From the NCBI RefSeq assembly GCF_002950575.1, contig NZ_CP026923.1, positions 1,674,001 through 1,738,000 of the forward strand: 64,000 nt of DNA. The letters are read 5' to 3'. A program made the translations under genes and the position numbers. Shown here piece by piece: positions 9,212 to 17,390 of this stretch (positions within the stretch are counted from its first letter, which is position 1; each line of letters begins with the position of its first letter). The DNA is from Pontimonas salivibrio (GTDB lineage: Bacteria; Actinomycetota; Actinomycetes; Actinomycetales; Microbacteriaceae). The notes beneath the pieces were generated by a model. That model had not been told where the DNA came from. It searched no databases and worked only from the letters and a program-made list of their open reading frames with translations.

Positions 9212-10282
9212 TTAGCCCCCGGAGCGAATTTGTCGAATGGCTTCGCGCCTGGTGGCCCCTGCGTCTTGTGGCACCAGGACTTCCTGTGTGGCAACAATGG
9301 GACCGTCTGGACCCGCCACGTGCAGTTCGGCTTCAGTGTCCGTGGGTCGCTTCACCAACGCCAAAGCAATGGGGCCCCATTCGAAGTGCCTCACCGCCCG
9401 TGTGATGTGACCCACGGTTTTTTCCCCAAGGCTCACGTCACTGCCAGCTGCTGGCAGTTCCCCACCTGAACCATCAAGGTGCAAAAGCACCACTCGCCGA
9501 GGCGGGTGGCCCAGGTTGTGCACTTTCGCCACCGTTTCTTGACCTCGGTAGCAGCCCTTGTCTAGGTGGATGGCGGTACGAATCCAGTCCACTTCGTGGG
9601 GAAGCAGTTTCTCATCGACTTCACCATGCAGGGTGGGCCTGGCGGCACGCACCAAAAGGGCATCAAGCGCCGCACTGCCCGCCCACTCCGGGTAAGACTC
9701 CGGGGTGAGCTCCTGTCTGGGGTGTAGCCAGTAGGTCAGTCGTAAATGTGCACCGGGGTGTGGTTCTGGGCCATACCCGACCGCACCGGGTTGAATGTTT
9801 GGCCACGGGTCATTCCACACGACAGGCGACGACTCGGTAGTGGACGTGGCGCTCGCGGGCGGGTTCTCCCCCGTTGCCGCGACAACATTCCAGTGCTCGC
9901 TCACCTGGTCAATGTCGACCTGCATACGAAAACGCATTCTCGTCAACCACGCCACTAACGCTTCCGCAGCGCCCGGTTCGACTAATAACCACAGCGTGGT
10001 TCCATCGTCGACGGCCAAAAAGCGGTTTTCGACGTGACCGTTCGGGTCCAAAATCAGCGACTCCACGGTGCGGCCCGGGGGAAGGCCCAAAAAGTCTTGG
10101 GAACTAATGGAGTTCAACCAGATCAGCCGGTCAGGCCCCGAAAGGGTAATGACCTGGTAGTCACCCAGATCAACGACCGCCTGGCCTTCGGCGAGCTTTC
10201 TTTGCTCGCCGAGAGGGTTGCCGTAATGGACAGGGGTGGTCTCGCCGATGGCTCCTGGTATTCCCAGTAGCGAAGAGACCAC
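9212..10282 (-). CDS. ygfZ: Folate-binding protein YgfZ (Fe-S cluster maintenance)
   Basis: 356-aa protein of the GcvT-like YgfZ/GCV_T family, which binds tetrahydrofolate and supports iron-sulfur enzyme integrity. The family signature is GCYRGQETVAKVHN (consensus K-G-C-Y-x-G-Q-E). The N-terminal half has the GcvT-like sequence YQVITLSGPDRLIWLNSISSQ. It starts at GTG 10282, 3 bp after the stop of a 38-codon ORF encoding a membrane peptide, so the two may be cotranscribed. Distinguished from true GcvT by the conserved cysteine motif and lack of neighbouring gcvH/gcvP. Confidence 0.88.
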   Translation of the reverse strand: MVSSLLGIPGAIGETTPVHYGNPLGEQRKLAEGQAVVDLGDYQVITLSGPDRLIWLNSISSQDFLGLPPGRTVESLILDPNGHVENRFLAVDDGTTLWLLVEPGAAEALVAWLTRMRFRMQVDIDQVSEHWNVVAATGENPPASATSTTESSPVVWNDPWPNIQPGAVGYGPEPHPGAHLRLTYWLHPRQELTPESYPEWAGSAALDALLVRAARPTLHGEVDEKLLPHEVDWIRTAIHLDKGCYRGQETVAKVHNLGHPPRRVVLLHLDGSGGELPAAGSDVSLGEKTVGHITRAVRHFEWGPIALALVKRPTDTEAELHVAGPDGPIVATQEVLVPQDAGATRREAIRQIRSGG

Positions 10283-10285
10283 GAT

Positions 10286-10402
10286 TTAGCGCTGTCCCCT
10301 AAAGAGGTTCAGGAGCACCACACCGGACACCCAGCCAATGGCTAAAACAGCGAGGCCCAGTAGACCGAGGAAAAAGATTTCCAAAAATAAGAGGTTGTGC
10401 AC
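10286..10402 (-). CDS. Small 38-aa predicted membrane protein
   Basis: A GTG-started ORF of 38 codons immediately upstream of ygfZ on the same strand, 3 bp apart. It is almost wholly one hydrophobic segment (FLGLLGLAVLAIGWVSGVVL) ending in the basic tail RGQR, as expected of a single-pass membrane peptide with a cytoplasmic C-terminus. Unknown function; supported by tight spacing, composition and lack of another explanation for the gap. No strong ribosome-binding site was seen. Conservation in related genomes would decide it. Confidence 0.5.
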   Translation of the reverse strand: MHNLLFLEIFFLGLLGLAVLAIGWVSGVVLLNLFRGQR

Positions 10403-10493
10403 GCCCCTATTCTATGGCGTCGGCTGAGTATTCCCACAAAAGCCACAGATTATTGGTCGCTTCCGGTCTTTTGCTGACCTGTGAACGACACGT

Positions 10494-10522
10494 TGGGGTG
10501 TCCCCCCTGCGGGACCCCCCAC
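10494..10522. other. GC-rich imperfect hairpin upstream of the GlnR-like gene
   Basis: An imperfect inverted repeat (TGGGGTGTCCC and GGGACCCCCCA around a 6-base centre) sits in the 248-bp gap before the GlnR-type regulator. No T-run follows. It could be a leader structure or a regulator site; no role can be assigned. Confidence 0.3.
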
Positions 10523-10650
10523 ACACTGACCTGGGCAGTAAGGGGCAGCCCGGGTACACTCGAGGTTTAGTGCAAAAATGCCAAATGGCCGGGCTGTGAC
10601 GGTGAGTGTTACTGACAGGGTCCCCCAGGGGGCGAAAGGAGAGTGAGTCG

Positions 10651-11364
10651 ATGGCCAGTATTTTGATGCTGAGCGGTGACGACCACTCTGTGGTGTTGCC
10701 CTCCATTGGCCTGTTGCCCCACCGGGTGAAAACTATTCCCGCCGAACCCGCGTCTCTTGTGCGCGCCCCCAGTGCGGAAGTGGTCATTGTGGATGCCCGC
10801 ACCGATTTGGCCCAGGCCAAAGCGCTGTGTCGTATCTTGCAAACCACCGGAATGTCCTCAGCACTAATGGTCGTGGTCACTGAAGGCGGTATGGCCGCGT
10901 TGAACTCCGAATGGGGTTTTGATGACGTCATTCTCAGCCACGCGGGTCCCGCTGAAGTTGACGCCCGAATCCGTCTTGCGTTGACCCGAGAGGCGGCAAA
11001 GCCCGGTTCGGAGATGATTCAATCGTCAGGGGTCGTCATCGATGAAGTGTCCTATCAGGCCAAAGTCAATGGCCGGGCACTAGACCTCACGTTTAAAGAA
11101 TTCGAATTACTGCGCTTTTTAGTAGCCCACCCGTCCCGGGTGTTCACCCGGGAACAGCTGCTCAGTGAAGTGTGGGGCTATGACTACTTCGGGGGCACCA
11201 GAACAGTCGACGTCCATGTCAGGCGCCTTCGCGCCAAACTGGGCGACATGGAATCCCTCATCGGTACCGTGCGAAACGTCGGTTACCGTTTCGCTGTCAT
11301 CGACGAACACGCCGCCGAATCGAGTGCGCCGGCCACAACAGCCAAACTCGCTGCTGAGAACTAA
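10651..11364 (+). CDS. GlnR-like orphan response regulator
   Basis: 237-aa OmpR-type regulator with an atypical receiver domain (about 1-110) and a well-conserved winged helix (about 135-225: LDLTFKEFELLRFLVAHPSR, GGTRTVDVHVRRLRAKLG). The receiver begins ASILMLSGDD and its central aspartate is in VVIVDARTD, but the acidic pocket and lysine typical of phosphorylated receivers are not evident. That matches GlnR-type orphan regulators of nitrogen and phosphate metabolism. No partner kinase is adjacent. ATG 10651 is chosen because AAGGAG lies about 9 bases upstream. Ppk follows 54 bp downstream on the same strand. Target genes cannot be told from sequence. Confidence 0.75.
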   Translation: MASILMLSGDDHSVVLPSIGLLPHRVKTIPAEPASLVRAPSAEVVIVDARTDLAQAKALCRILQTTGMSSALMVVVTEGGMAALNSEWGFDDVILSHAGPAEVDARIRLALTREAAKPGSEMIQSSGVVIDEVSYQAKVNGRALDLTFKEFELLRFLVAHPSRVFTREQLLSEVWGYDYFGGTRTVDVHVRRLRAKLGDMESLIGTVRNVGYRFAVIDEHAAESSAPATTAKLAAEN

Positions 11365-11418
11365 GGCGACACGAGTGTCGCCCCAATTGTTACCCACCGT
11401 TTACGAAGCAGTGTTTGC

Positions 11419-13632
11419 ATGAATCCTGTGGAGAGTGTGAACGCGAGTGAACGCGACTATGAAGTCACCACCGGAGTCGGTGGCGACTTCATTGACGACT
11501 ACGACGAAGGTGTCCCGGAAGCCGAAGATCTTCCCGCGGAGCGGTTTTTTGATCGCGAACTGAGTTGGTTGGCGTTTAACAAACGTGTCCTCGAGTTAGC
11601 AGAAGACCCGCAGGTCCCCCTGCTGGAGCGGGTCAAGTTTTTAGCGATTTTCGCGAGCAACCTTGATGAGTTTTTTATGGTGCGGGTCGCCGGGCTGAAG
11701 CGTCGCATCGTGACCGGGATTGCCGTTCCCACCAATACGGGCAAGTCCCCCCAGCAGGTGCTGGACGATATTGCCCAGATGGCCCACGAACTCCAACTGC
11801 GCCACGCAGCTGCCCTTCACGAGCTGGTGAAGCCGGCATTAGACGCCGAACACATCCACATAGAATCGTGGTCGGATTTGGCCGAATCTGACCGTGCGGG
11901 CCTCCACGAAGTATTCACCGAACAAATCTTCCCCGTGTTGATGCCCTTAGCTGTTGACCCGGCACACCCGTTCCCCTACATCTCTGGGCTGTCGTTGAAC
12001 CTGTCGGTGCGTATTCGAGACCCCCGCACCGATCGGGTCGAATTTGCCCGAGTGAAAGTTCCACCGATTCTTCCCCGGTTTTACCCACTGGCCGATGACG
12101 GTTCGGGTCGGATGCGTTTTATCGCCATCGAGGACCTGATCTCCCATCACGTGGGTGAGCTGTTTCCCGGTATGGAGGTGTTGGAACACCACGAATTTCG
12201 CATTACCCGGAACGAAGATGTCGAAATTGATGAAGATGAGAGTGAAAACCTCATCCAAGCGCTCGAGCGGGAACTGCTCCGTCGCCGGTTTGGTCCCCCG
12301 ATTCGGTTGGAAATCACCGAAGACATGGACGATGTGACCTTGAAGTTGTTGGTCAACGAATTGGGCATCACCGACCAAGAGGTCTACCGACTCCCCGCCC
12401 CCTTAGGACTAAACGGCCTCTTCCAACTAGCCGATATCGACAGGCCCGATCTTAAATACTCCAAACAGGTGCCCATCACCCCCACTGATCTACTCCCCAG
12501 TGAACCCACCGATGAGCCCAACATTTTCAGGTCAATTGCCGCTAATGACGTCATGGTCCACCACCCTTACGAATCGTTTGCCACCAGTGTTCAGGCGTTT
12601 ATCGAACAGGCCGCCGTGGACCCCTACGTGCTGGCCATTAAACAAACGCTGTATCGCACCAGTGGCGACAGCCCGATCATTGCGGCACTGATTCGTGCGG
12701 CGGAAGCCGGCAAGTCAGTGTTGGCCCTGGTCGAAGTGAAAGCCCGCTTTGATGAAGAAGCAAACATCACCTGGGCAAAAAAGTTGGAAAAAGCCGGTGT
12801 GCACGTCGTCTACGGGTTGGTCGGGCTAAAAACCCACTGCAAACTCGCTCTTGTCATTCGACAAGAGCGAGGCGGTGGCCTTGGCCACTACACCCACATC
12901 GGAACGGGAAACTACAACCCCAAAACGAGTCGAATTTATGAAGACTACGGCTACTTCACCTCCGACCAATCGGTCGGTAAAGAAGTCGCCAGGCTTTTCA
13001 ACGAACTCTCCGGCTACGCCATTGAGAAAAAGTTCACTCGCTTATTGGTCGCCCCCCGCTACCTGCGAAAAGGGCTCTTGAAACACATCGACAATGAAAC
13101 CCAGGCGGCCCTGAAAGGTAAGCCGGCAAAAATCATCCTCAAGTTGAACTCGCTGGTCGATGAAGTGATCATCGACTCGCTCTACCGGGCAAGCCAAGCC
13201 GGTGTGGAAATTGATATTTGGGTGCGAGGTATTTGTGCCCTGGTACCGGGGTTACCCGGCGTGAGCGACACCATCAGGGTGCGAAGCATCCTCGGGCGCT
13301 ACCTGGAGCACTCACGGGTGTTTTCCTTCCACCACGGCGGTGACCCGATTGTCTATATCGGCTCTGCCGACATGATGCATCGCAACTTGGACCGTCGAAT
13401 TGAAGTTCTTCTCAAACTCTCCGACCCCCGACACATCGACCGGGTGCTCACGCATATGGACCGGGGCATGAGCGACGATGTCGCCTCATGGCATTTGACC
13501 AGTTCGGGTGAATGGATTCGACACGCAGTGGCGGATAATGGTGACCGTCTTGTCGATATTCAGAAAGAAACCATGTCCGCGATTACTGCACGTCACAAAG
13601 CCAGTACCAGCCGTTCGGGTAATAACGGGTGA
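11419..13632 (+). CDS. ppk: Polyphosphate kinase PPK1
   Basis: Catalyses reversible polymerisation of the ATP gamma-phosphate into inorganic polyphosphate. The 737-aa length fits PPK1. The N-terminal helical domain begins RFFDRELSWLAFNKRVLELA; the catalytic histidine region is HYTHIGTGNYNPKTSRIYED (His493), and the second phospholipase-D-like motif is HHGGDPIVYIGSADMMHRNL. It overlaps the mutT1-like gene by 4 bp (GTGA), so these are coupled, and it lies behind the GlnR-type regulator. With senX3/regX3/phoU nearby this forms a phosphate-related neighbourhood. Confidence 0.95.
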   Translation: MNPVESVNASERDYEVTTGVGGDFIDDYDEGVPEAEDLPAERFFDRELSWLAFNKRVLELAEDPQVPLLERVKFLAIFASNLDEFFMVRVAGLKRRIVTGIAVPTNTGKSPQQVLDDIAQMAHELQLRHAAALHELVKPALDAEHIHIESWSDLAESDRAGLHEVFTEQIFPVLMPLAVDPAHPFPYISGLSLNLSVRIRDPRTDRVEFARVKVPPILPRFYPLADDGSGRMRFIAIEDLISHHVGELFPGMEVLEHHEFRITRNEDVEIDEDESENLIQALERELLRRRFGPPIRLEITEDMDDVTLKLLVNELGITDQEVYRLPAPLGLNGLFQLADIDRPDLKYSKQVPITPTDLLPSEPTDEPNIFRSIAANDVMVHHPYESFATSVQAFIEQAAVDPYVLAIKQTLYRTSGDSPIIAALIRAAEAGKSVLALVEVKARFDEEANITWAKKLEKAGVHVVYGLVGLKTHCKLALVIRQERGGGLGHYTHIGTGNYNPKTSRIYEDYGYFTSDQSVGKEVARLFNELSGYAIEKKFTRLLVAPRYLRKGLLKHIDNETQAALKGKPAKIILKLNSLVDEVIIDSLYRASQAGVEIDIWVRGICALVPGLPGVSDTIRVRSILGRYLEHSRVFSFHHGGDPIVYIGSADMMHRNLDRRIEVLLKLSDPRHIDRVLTHMDRGMSDDVASWHLTSSGEWIRHAVADNGDRLVDIQKETMSAITARHKASTSRSGNNG

Positions 13633-14576
13633 GTAAGAAGGAAAAACCGGTCGTCGCTGGTGGCGCGGTCTGTTGGAAACGCGTCGACGGTGACATCAAG
13701 GTTCTCCTGGTTCACCGCACACAACATAAAGACGTCTCCATCCCTAAAGGCAAACGGGACCCCGGTGAGAGCATCCCGGAGTGTGCCAAACGGGAAATTT
13801 TGGAAGAAACCGGGCTCCACGTCACCCTCGGCGCCTACCTGGGCCGAGTGGATTACACCATCCCCAGCGGTCGAGATAAAGAAGTGTTTTATTGGGCGAC
13901 TGAAGTGGACCCGGGCGAGGCTGAGCGTGCACCGTTTGAATCAAACAACGAAATTTTTGCGCTGGAGTGGGTCTCCCTGGCCAAAGCGTCAAAGAAGCTC
14001 AGCTACCCCCACGACGCGGATATTTTGGAGAACTTCCAACACTTGGTCGACTCCGGGTTGGAGCGGACCTTTCCGCTGATTTTGCTTCGACACGGCAAAG
14101 CCATGCCCAGAGAAAACTGGGACGGCCCCGACCACACCCGACCACTGCTTCAACGCGGTCTCAACCAAGCCAAATATCAAGCAGGCGGAATCGCAGCCTT
14201 TGCACCGGAGCGACTGGTCTCCAGCCCCGCCACACGGTGCCTCGCCACCATTGAACCCATCGCCAGGAAGACCGGTCTCGATGTGGTGACCAGAAAACGC
14301 ATCAGTCAGGACGCCTGGGAACCAAGCGCTGAAGGCCCGATCAGCATTGTCACCAAAACGGTGTCGAAAAAACGCCCCACCGTGCTGTGCTCACACGGCC
14401 CCGTATTACCCCAAATTCTTAAAGCGGCCAGCGATATCAGCGCCCAAGGCTCAGGTCGACTGGTCGAGCAACACCTCGGGATGAGCACCGGGGAATTTGT
14501 TGTCCTCCATTTTTCGCTGGAGACCGACGTTCCTCGGATTGTGGCGGTGGAAGCACACCGAGCTCCCGAGGACTAA
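13629..14576 (+). CDS. MutT1-type Nudix hydrolase / histidine phosphatase fusion
   Basis: 315-aa protein with an N-terminal Nudix domain (about 1-140) and a C-terminal histidine phosphatase domain (about 150-315). The Nudix box reads GKRDPGES...REILEETGL. The phosphatase has LILLRHGKAMPREN and a second histidine in VLCSHGPVLPQILKA. This is the arrangement of mycobacterial MutT1, which sanitises 8-oxo-dGTP and also cleaves dinucleoside polyphosphates. It starts at GTG overlapping the ppk stop. Substrate is inferred from architecture. A terminator follows about 160 bp downstream. Confidence 0.88.
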   Translation: MSKKEKPVVAGGAVCWKRVDGDIKVLLVHRTQHKDVSIPKGKRDPGESIPECAKREILEETGLHVTLGAYLGRVDYTIPSGRDKEVFYWATEVDPGEAERAPFESNNEIFALEWVSLAKASKKLSYPHDADILENFQHLVDSGLERTFPLILLRHGKAMPRENWDGPDHTRPLLQRGLNQAKYQAGGIAAFAPERLVSSPATRCLATIEPIARKTGLDVVTRKRISQDAWEPSAEGPISIVTKTVSKKRPTVLCSHGPVLPQILKAASDISAQGSGRLVEQHLGMSTGEFVVLHFSLETDVPRIVAVEAHRAPED

Positions 14577-14739
14577 CCCCCAGAAACAGTCAGCCTCACC
14601 TACCCGGGGTGAACCAAAGAGAGCAATCACTGAACAGTTCGGGGGTGAAAGCCTGGCCGCAGAACGCCTCTCGGCGCGAGGCCGCTCGCAGCGGCAAATA
14701 ATGGAGCCCGGGGTTACTGCGACCAGGCTCCCCCAGACT

Positions 14740-14775
14740 AACGGCCAGCACGCTAGCGAAGCTGGCCGTTTTTTT
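14740..14775 (+). terminator. Intrinsic terminator of the GlnR-like/ppk/mutT1 unit
   Basis: A perfect 10-bp stem (AACGGCCAGC and GCTGGCCGTT) with an 11-base loop followed by seven T residues. It ends the plus-strand unit and overlaps the last codons of the convergent gene at 14753. Confidence 0.85.
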
Positions 14776-15388
14776 CGCGCTTGGCGCAATCAGCAAGCTC
14801 TGTTGCCACCACGCCCCAAGAGAGGCTCCTGAGAGCCACTTCGTGTTCGCTGTGCTCGTCGGCTGATGGCCAATGCAACAGGCCCGCGGCAATGACGCGC
14901 GCTAATGCGGAAGCCCGCTCGAGGGCCGGAGCAAGGTTCCCACTAAAGCCACCGCGTAACACCTGGTCGATGATTTCTCCCACCCCAGAAGCTGTCACAG
15001 GCTCCTCGGCACCCACAACAACCGGGTCAATCGTGTCCAATGCATCGAGTCCGCGTTGCACCACTTCACCGATCACGTCCGGCCTGGAGCGAACCTGTTC
15101 TCGGATACGAAAAAGTCGCCACAGTGCGCCCGGCAGACTCACTGAATCAGCACCTGCCCACAATTCCGCCAAAGTATCCACACCTTCACGGTCCACAAAA
15201 GTGTTTAAGCGCTCCAGGGTGTCGGAAGAGTTTCCGCCATCCACACCTCGCACAAGCAGTTGGGCCGTGTCGTGGGCAATGGCAAGGCGCCGCTCAGGGT
15301 GAAGGCGCCAGATGGCGTCCTCCTCACTTCCTGAGGCTTCTAAACGCCACGGCGCCATCGACACAGGCTTGTGGGGGCGATCCGTCAT
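14753..15388 (-). CDS. Conserved actinobacterial protein of unknown function
   Basis: 211-aa helical, soluble, acidic protein from ATG 15388 (GGGGGC just upstream); the frame extends to 15475 but the extra residues look non-coding. Recognisable stretches include SLPGALWRLFRIREQVRSRP and a C-terminal SLSWGVVATELADCAKRE. Similar actinobacterial proteins are sometimes labelled as an RNA polymerase beta subunit, which the sequence does not support: it lacks polymerase domains. No membrane segment or signal peptide. Convergent with the mutT1-like gene. Function not assigned. Confidence 0.65.
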   Translation of the reverse strand: MTDRPHKPVSMAPWRLEASGSEEDAIWRLHPERRLAIAHDTAQLLVRGVDGGNSSDTLERLNTFVDREGVDTLAELWAGADSVSLPGALWRLFRIREQVRSRPDVIGEVVQRGLDALDTIDPVVVGAEEPVTASGVGEIIDQVLRGGFSGNLAPALERASALARVIAAGLLHWPSADEHSEHEVALRSLSWGVVATELADCAKREKNGQLR

Positions 15389-15504
15389 GCCCCCAGCGTA
15401 GGAGGAACTGCTGAAGAGTCTCCATCGAATCGACCAAGCAATGCCAACCAGGTGATGGCAATCAGGTGACGACACTGTTCAGCTGGCGGCCCTACCGTGT
15501 GGGC

Positions 15505-15894
15505 ATGACAATGACACGTGCACAGCGTTCTCGCTTCTGGTTTTACCTATTCGTCGCCATCGCGGGTTTGATTACCGCATGGGTGTTTAACGGCCTTGCC
15601 GTCATGGGTGGTGCGACCAGCAGTGACTATGTGGAGGCGTGGTTTACCAGCTCGCTCGACTGGGTCCTTTCCCTCGATTTGTTAGTTGTCGCCGTCGCCG
15701 GTTCGGCTTTTATTTTGCTGGAGGGCAAGAGGCTAGGGATGCGCTACCTCTGGGCTTACATCTTAGTTTCCGGGGTTACCGCCTTCGCGTTCACCTTCCC
15801 ACTCTTTCTCGCCATGCGAGAAAGAGCACTATCCAAGCGTCCCGCAGACTCCAGCCAAGAGGCGAGCCCACTAGGCAGCTCAGGAGTGAACTGA
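15505..15894 (+). CDS. DUF2834-type small membrane protein
   Basis: 129-aa protein with three hydrophobic segments: about residues 10-32 (FWFYLFVAIAGLITAWVF), 50-70 and 80-105. The pattern, with SSLDWVLSLDLLVVAVAGS and a polar C-terminal tail, resembles the DUF2834 family of small integral membrane proteins of unknown function. ATG at 15505 is the first sensible start; the frame opens earlier at 15466. Divergent from the preceding gene, convergent with the DUF3048 gene. Confidence 0.65.
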   Translation: MTMTRAQRSRFWFYLFVAIAGLITAWVFNGLAVMGGATSSDYVEAWFTSSLDWVLSLDLLVVAVAGSAFILLEGKRLGMRYLWAYILVSGVTAFAFTFPLFLAMRERALSKRPADSSQEASPLGSSGVN

Positions 15895-15917
15895 GTCGTC
15901 AGCTAGTGAAGCGCGTC

Positions 15918-17006
15918 CTATTCGTAGGACACGCTTCCCGGGCCACCCCACGCTGCGGTGCGAGCAGTGGAGGCATCGCCGGGGAAAATCATGAACCAGG
16001 TTTTACCCGGCGCAAGCTTCACTGGTTCGCCCCCGGAAGTGAGTGTGATGGGTTCGGTGAGCGCGCCACCTTCCCAGTCTGCTTCGATGACTTTTCCACC
16101 CGTTGCCACCCACGCTGATCCACCGCCGTTGAGCATCCGAGCTGTAGGCTGACCCACAAAGTCATCGTGTTCGACGCTGATGGCGACCAGGTTGGTCACT
16201 GCTAGCTGTTCACCGGATTCGACCGAGACAGGGTCTCCGTTGATGAAGTTCTTTTCAAAAAACCCAGTTGTGGCATTCCATTCCCACACCGAAGTCACGT
16301 AGTCGTTAGTGGCCGACTCGCTGAAGTAGGTCGTGAAGTTTGACACCGGTGTTCCCGCCGCAGCGGAGGCTTCCGCCGGGTCCGAGACATATTCGAAGTA
16401 CTGCTGGGGCGGTGCCAGTGTGGCGTTTGCTGCCTGAGCATCTGCAGCCGCAAAGAGCACGCTGGAGGCCATCGCATAGTTCTTATCCACCGTCGACCAC
16501 AGGTCACGGTCCTCGGCGGTGCGGTAATCCCAGACATACTGTCTGACACCGGCTGCTTCCGTGTCTTCCCAGAAGGGCACGACGAGGGCAAACATTCCCG
16601 AGGAGGCCAACAGGCCTTGGAAGGGCGAGGCCATGTAGAGGTCGTGTGGCCTAAATGAGCGGACGTAACCAATTTGGTCAGGAACGTCAGAGTGGAAAAT
16701 GGCGATGAAGCGCGTGCCGTTTTGCGGAATGAGCTGCTGAATGACGATGTCCGCGCGGTGCAAGTTCACGTAGGGGCGGTTCTCGTGATCGATTTTCGCC
16801 ATGACGGCCGGCCCAGTGACGGAGCCTTCCACCACTTCTTCGCCGGTTAGGGGATGCCGGGGTGGTTCAATAACTTCCTCGACTTGTTCTTCAGCGGGAG
16901 CTGACTCCTCGACCTCTACCGGCTCGTCTGGCCGCGCACAACCCACCAGGGTCAAAGCAGCAACAACACTCAGAGCGACAAAACGACGCAGCGCGACGCG
17001 GTTCAT
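15918..17006 (-). CDS. DUF3048 (YerB-type) lipoprotein
   Basis: 362-aa predicted lipoprotein. From ATG 17006 (GGAAGGGG upstream) there is a basic N-terminus (MNRVALRRFV), a hydrophobic segment and lipobox LVGC, then a Pro/Glu-rich linker (about 25-50) and the DUF3048 domain starting LTGEEVVEGSVTGPAVMAKI. Conserved tracts include IAIFHSDVPDQIGYVRSFRP. It ends in GKTWFMIFPGDA, typical of the C-terminal DUF3048 part. Anchored outside the membrane; biochemical role unknown. Convergent with the DUF2834 gene. Confidence 0.82.
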   Translation of the reverse strand: MNRVALRRFVALSVVAALTLVGCARPDEPVEVEESAPAEEQVEEVIEPPRHPLTGEEVVEGSVTGPAVMAKIDHENRPYVNLHRADIVIQQLIPQNGTRFIAIFHSDVPDQIGYVRSFRPHDLYMASPFQGLLASSGMFALVVPFWEDTEAAGVRQYVWDYRTAEDRDLWSTVDKNYAMASSVLFAAADAQAANATLAPPQQYFEYVSDPAEASAAAGTPVSNFTTYFSESATNDYVTSVWEWNATTGFFEKNFINGDPVSVESGEQLAVTNLVAISVEHDDFVGQPTARMLNGGGSAWVATGGKVIEADWEGGALTEPITLTSGGEPVKLAPGKTWFMIFPGDASTARTAAWGGPGSVSYE

Positions 17007-17118
17007 AGGGGCCCCTTCCAGGCACGAATCGACCGTGTAAGTATGCCACGCGATTGTGTCCAAGCTGTTTCACGGCTCGGGGTGCACAACCTTTGCTGGG
17101 CACTACTACACTATTGGC

Positions 17119-17191
17119 GGGCCTCTAGCTCAGTTGGTAGAGCATCGGACTTTTAATCCGTGGGTCGTGGGTTCGAGTCCCACGGGGCCCA
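17119..17191 (+). tRNA. tRNA-Lys (TTT)
   Basis: 73-nt cloverleaf: acceptor GGGCCTC with GGGGCCC, D-arm GCTCAGTTGGTAGAGC, anticodon loop CTTTTAA giving anticodon TTT, and T-arm GTGGGTTCGAGTCCCAC, discriminator A. The 3' CCA is not encoded. It lies alone between the DUF3048 gene and the acyltransferase. Confidence 0.95.
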
Positions 17192-17192
17192 C

Positions 17193-17219
17193 CTTTGTGG
17201 TTTTTTCGCCTCCACAAAG
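17193..17219. other. Short hairpin after tRNA-Lys
   Basis: CTTTGTGG and CCACAAAG form a perfect 8-bp stem around an 11-base loop rich in T, directly after tRNA-Lys. There is no T-run after the stem, so it is not a standard terminator, though it may help end the tRNA transcript or define processing. Confidence 0.35.
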
Positions 17220-17273
17220 CGGAGGAACGCGGGATTTTCCTCCCAATCGGCAGCACGAGAAGGCGAGAAACTG

Positions 17274-17390
17274 ATGAGGGTTAGTCCACAGGCGGCTCAA
17301 GCATTCGCCTCTCAACGCTTTCATTTTTCCCAGAATTTTCAAACACGTTTGGGTGAGTTAGCCGAAACGGCGGAGGGTGAGGCGTCGTGA
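17274..17390 (+). CDS. Possible 38-aa ORF before the acyltransferase gene
   Basis: ATG-started 38-codon ORF (MRVSPQAAQAFASQRFHFSQ...) whose stop overlaps the GTG start of the acyltransferase gene by 4 bp. No membrane segment and no recognised family. The overlap suggests translational coupling, but the frame could equally be a chance reading of leader sequence. Confidence 0.22.
   Translation: MRVSPQAAQAFASQRFHFSQNFQTRLGELAETAEGEAS

Noticed and set aside
17193-17219. Terminator after tRNA-Lys
   Set aside because: The stem is good but the T-run is in the loop and not after the stem.
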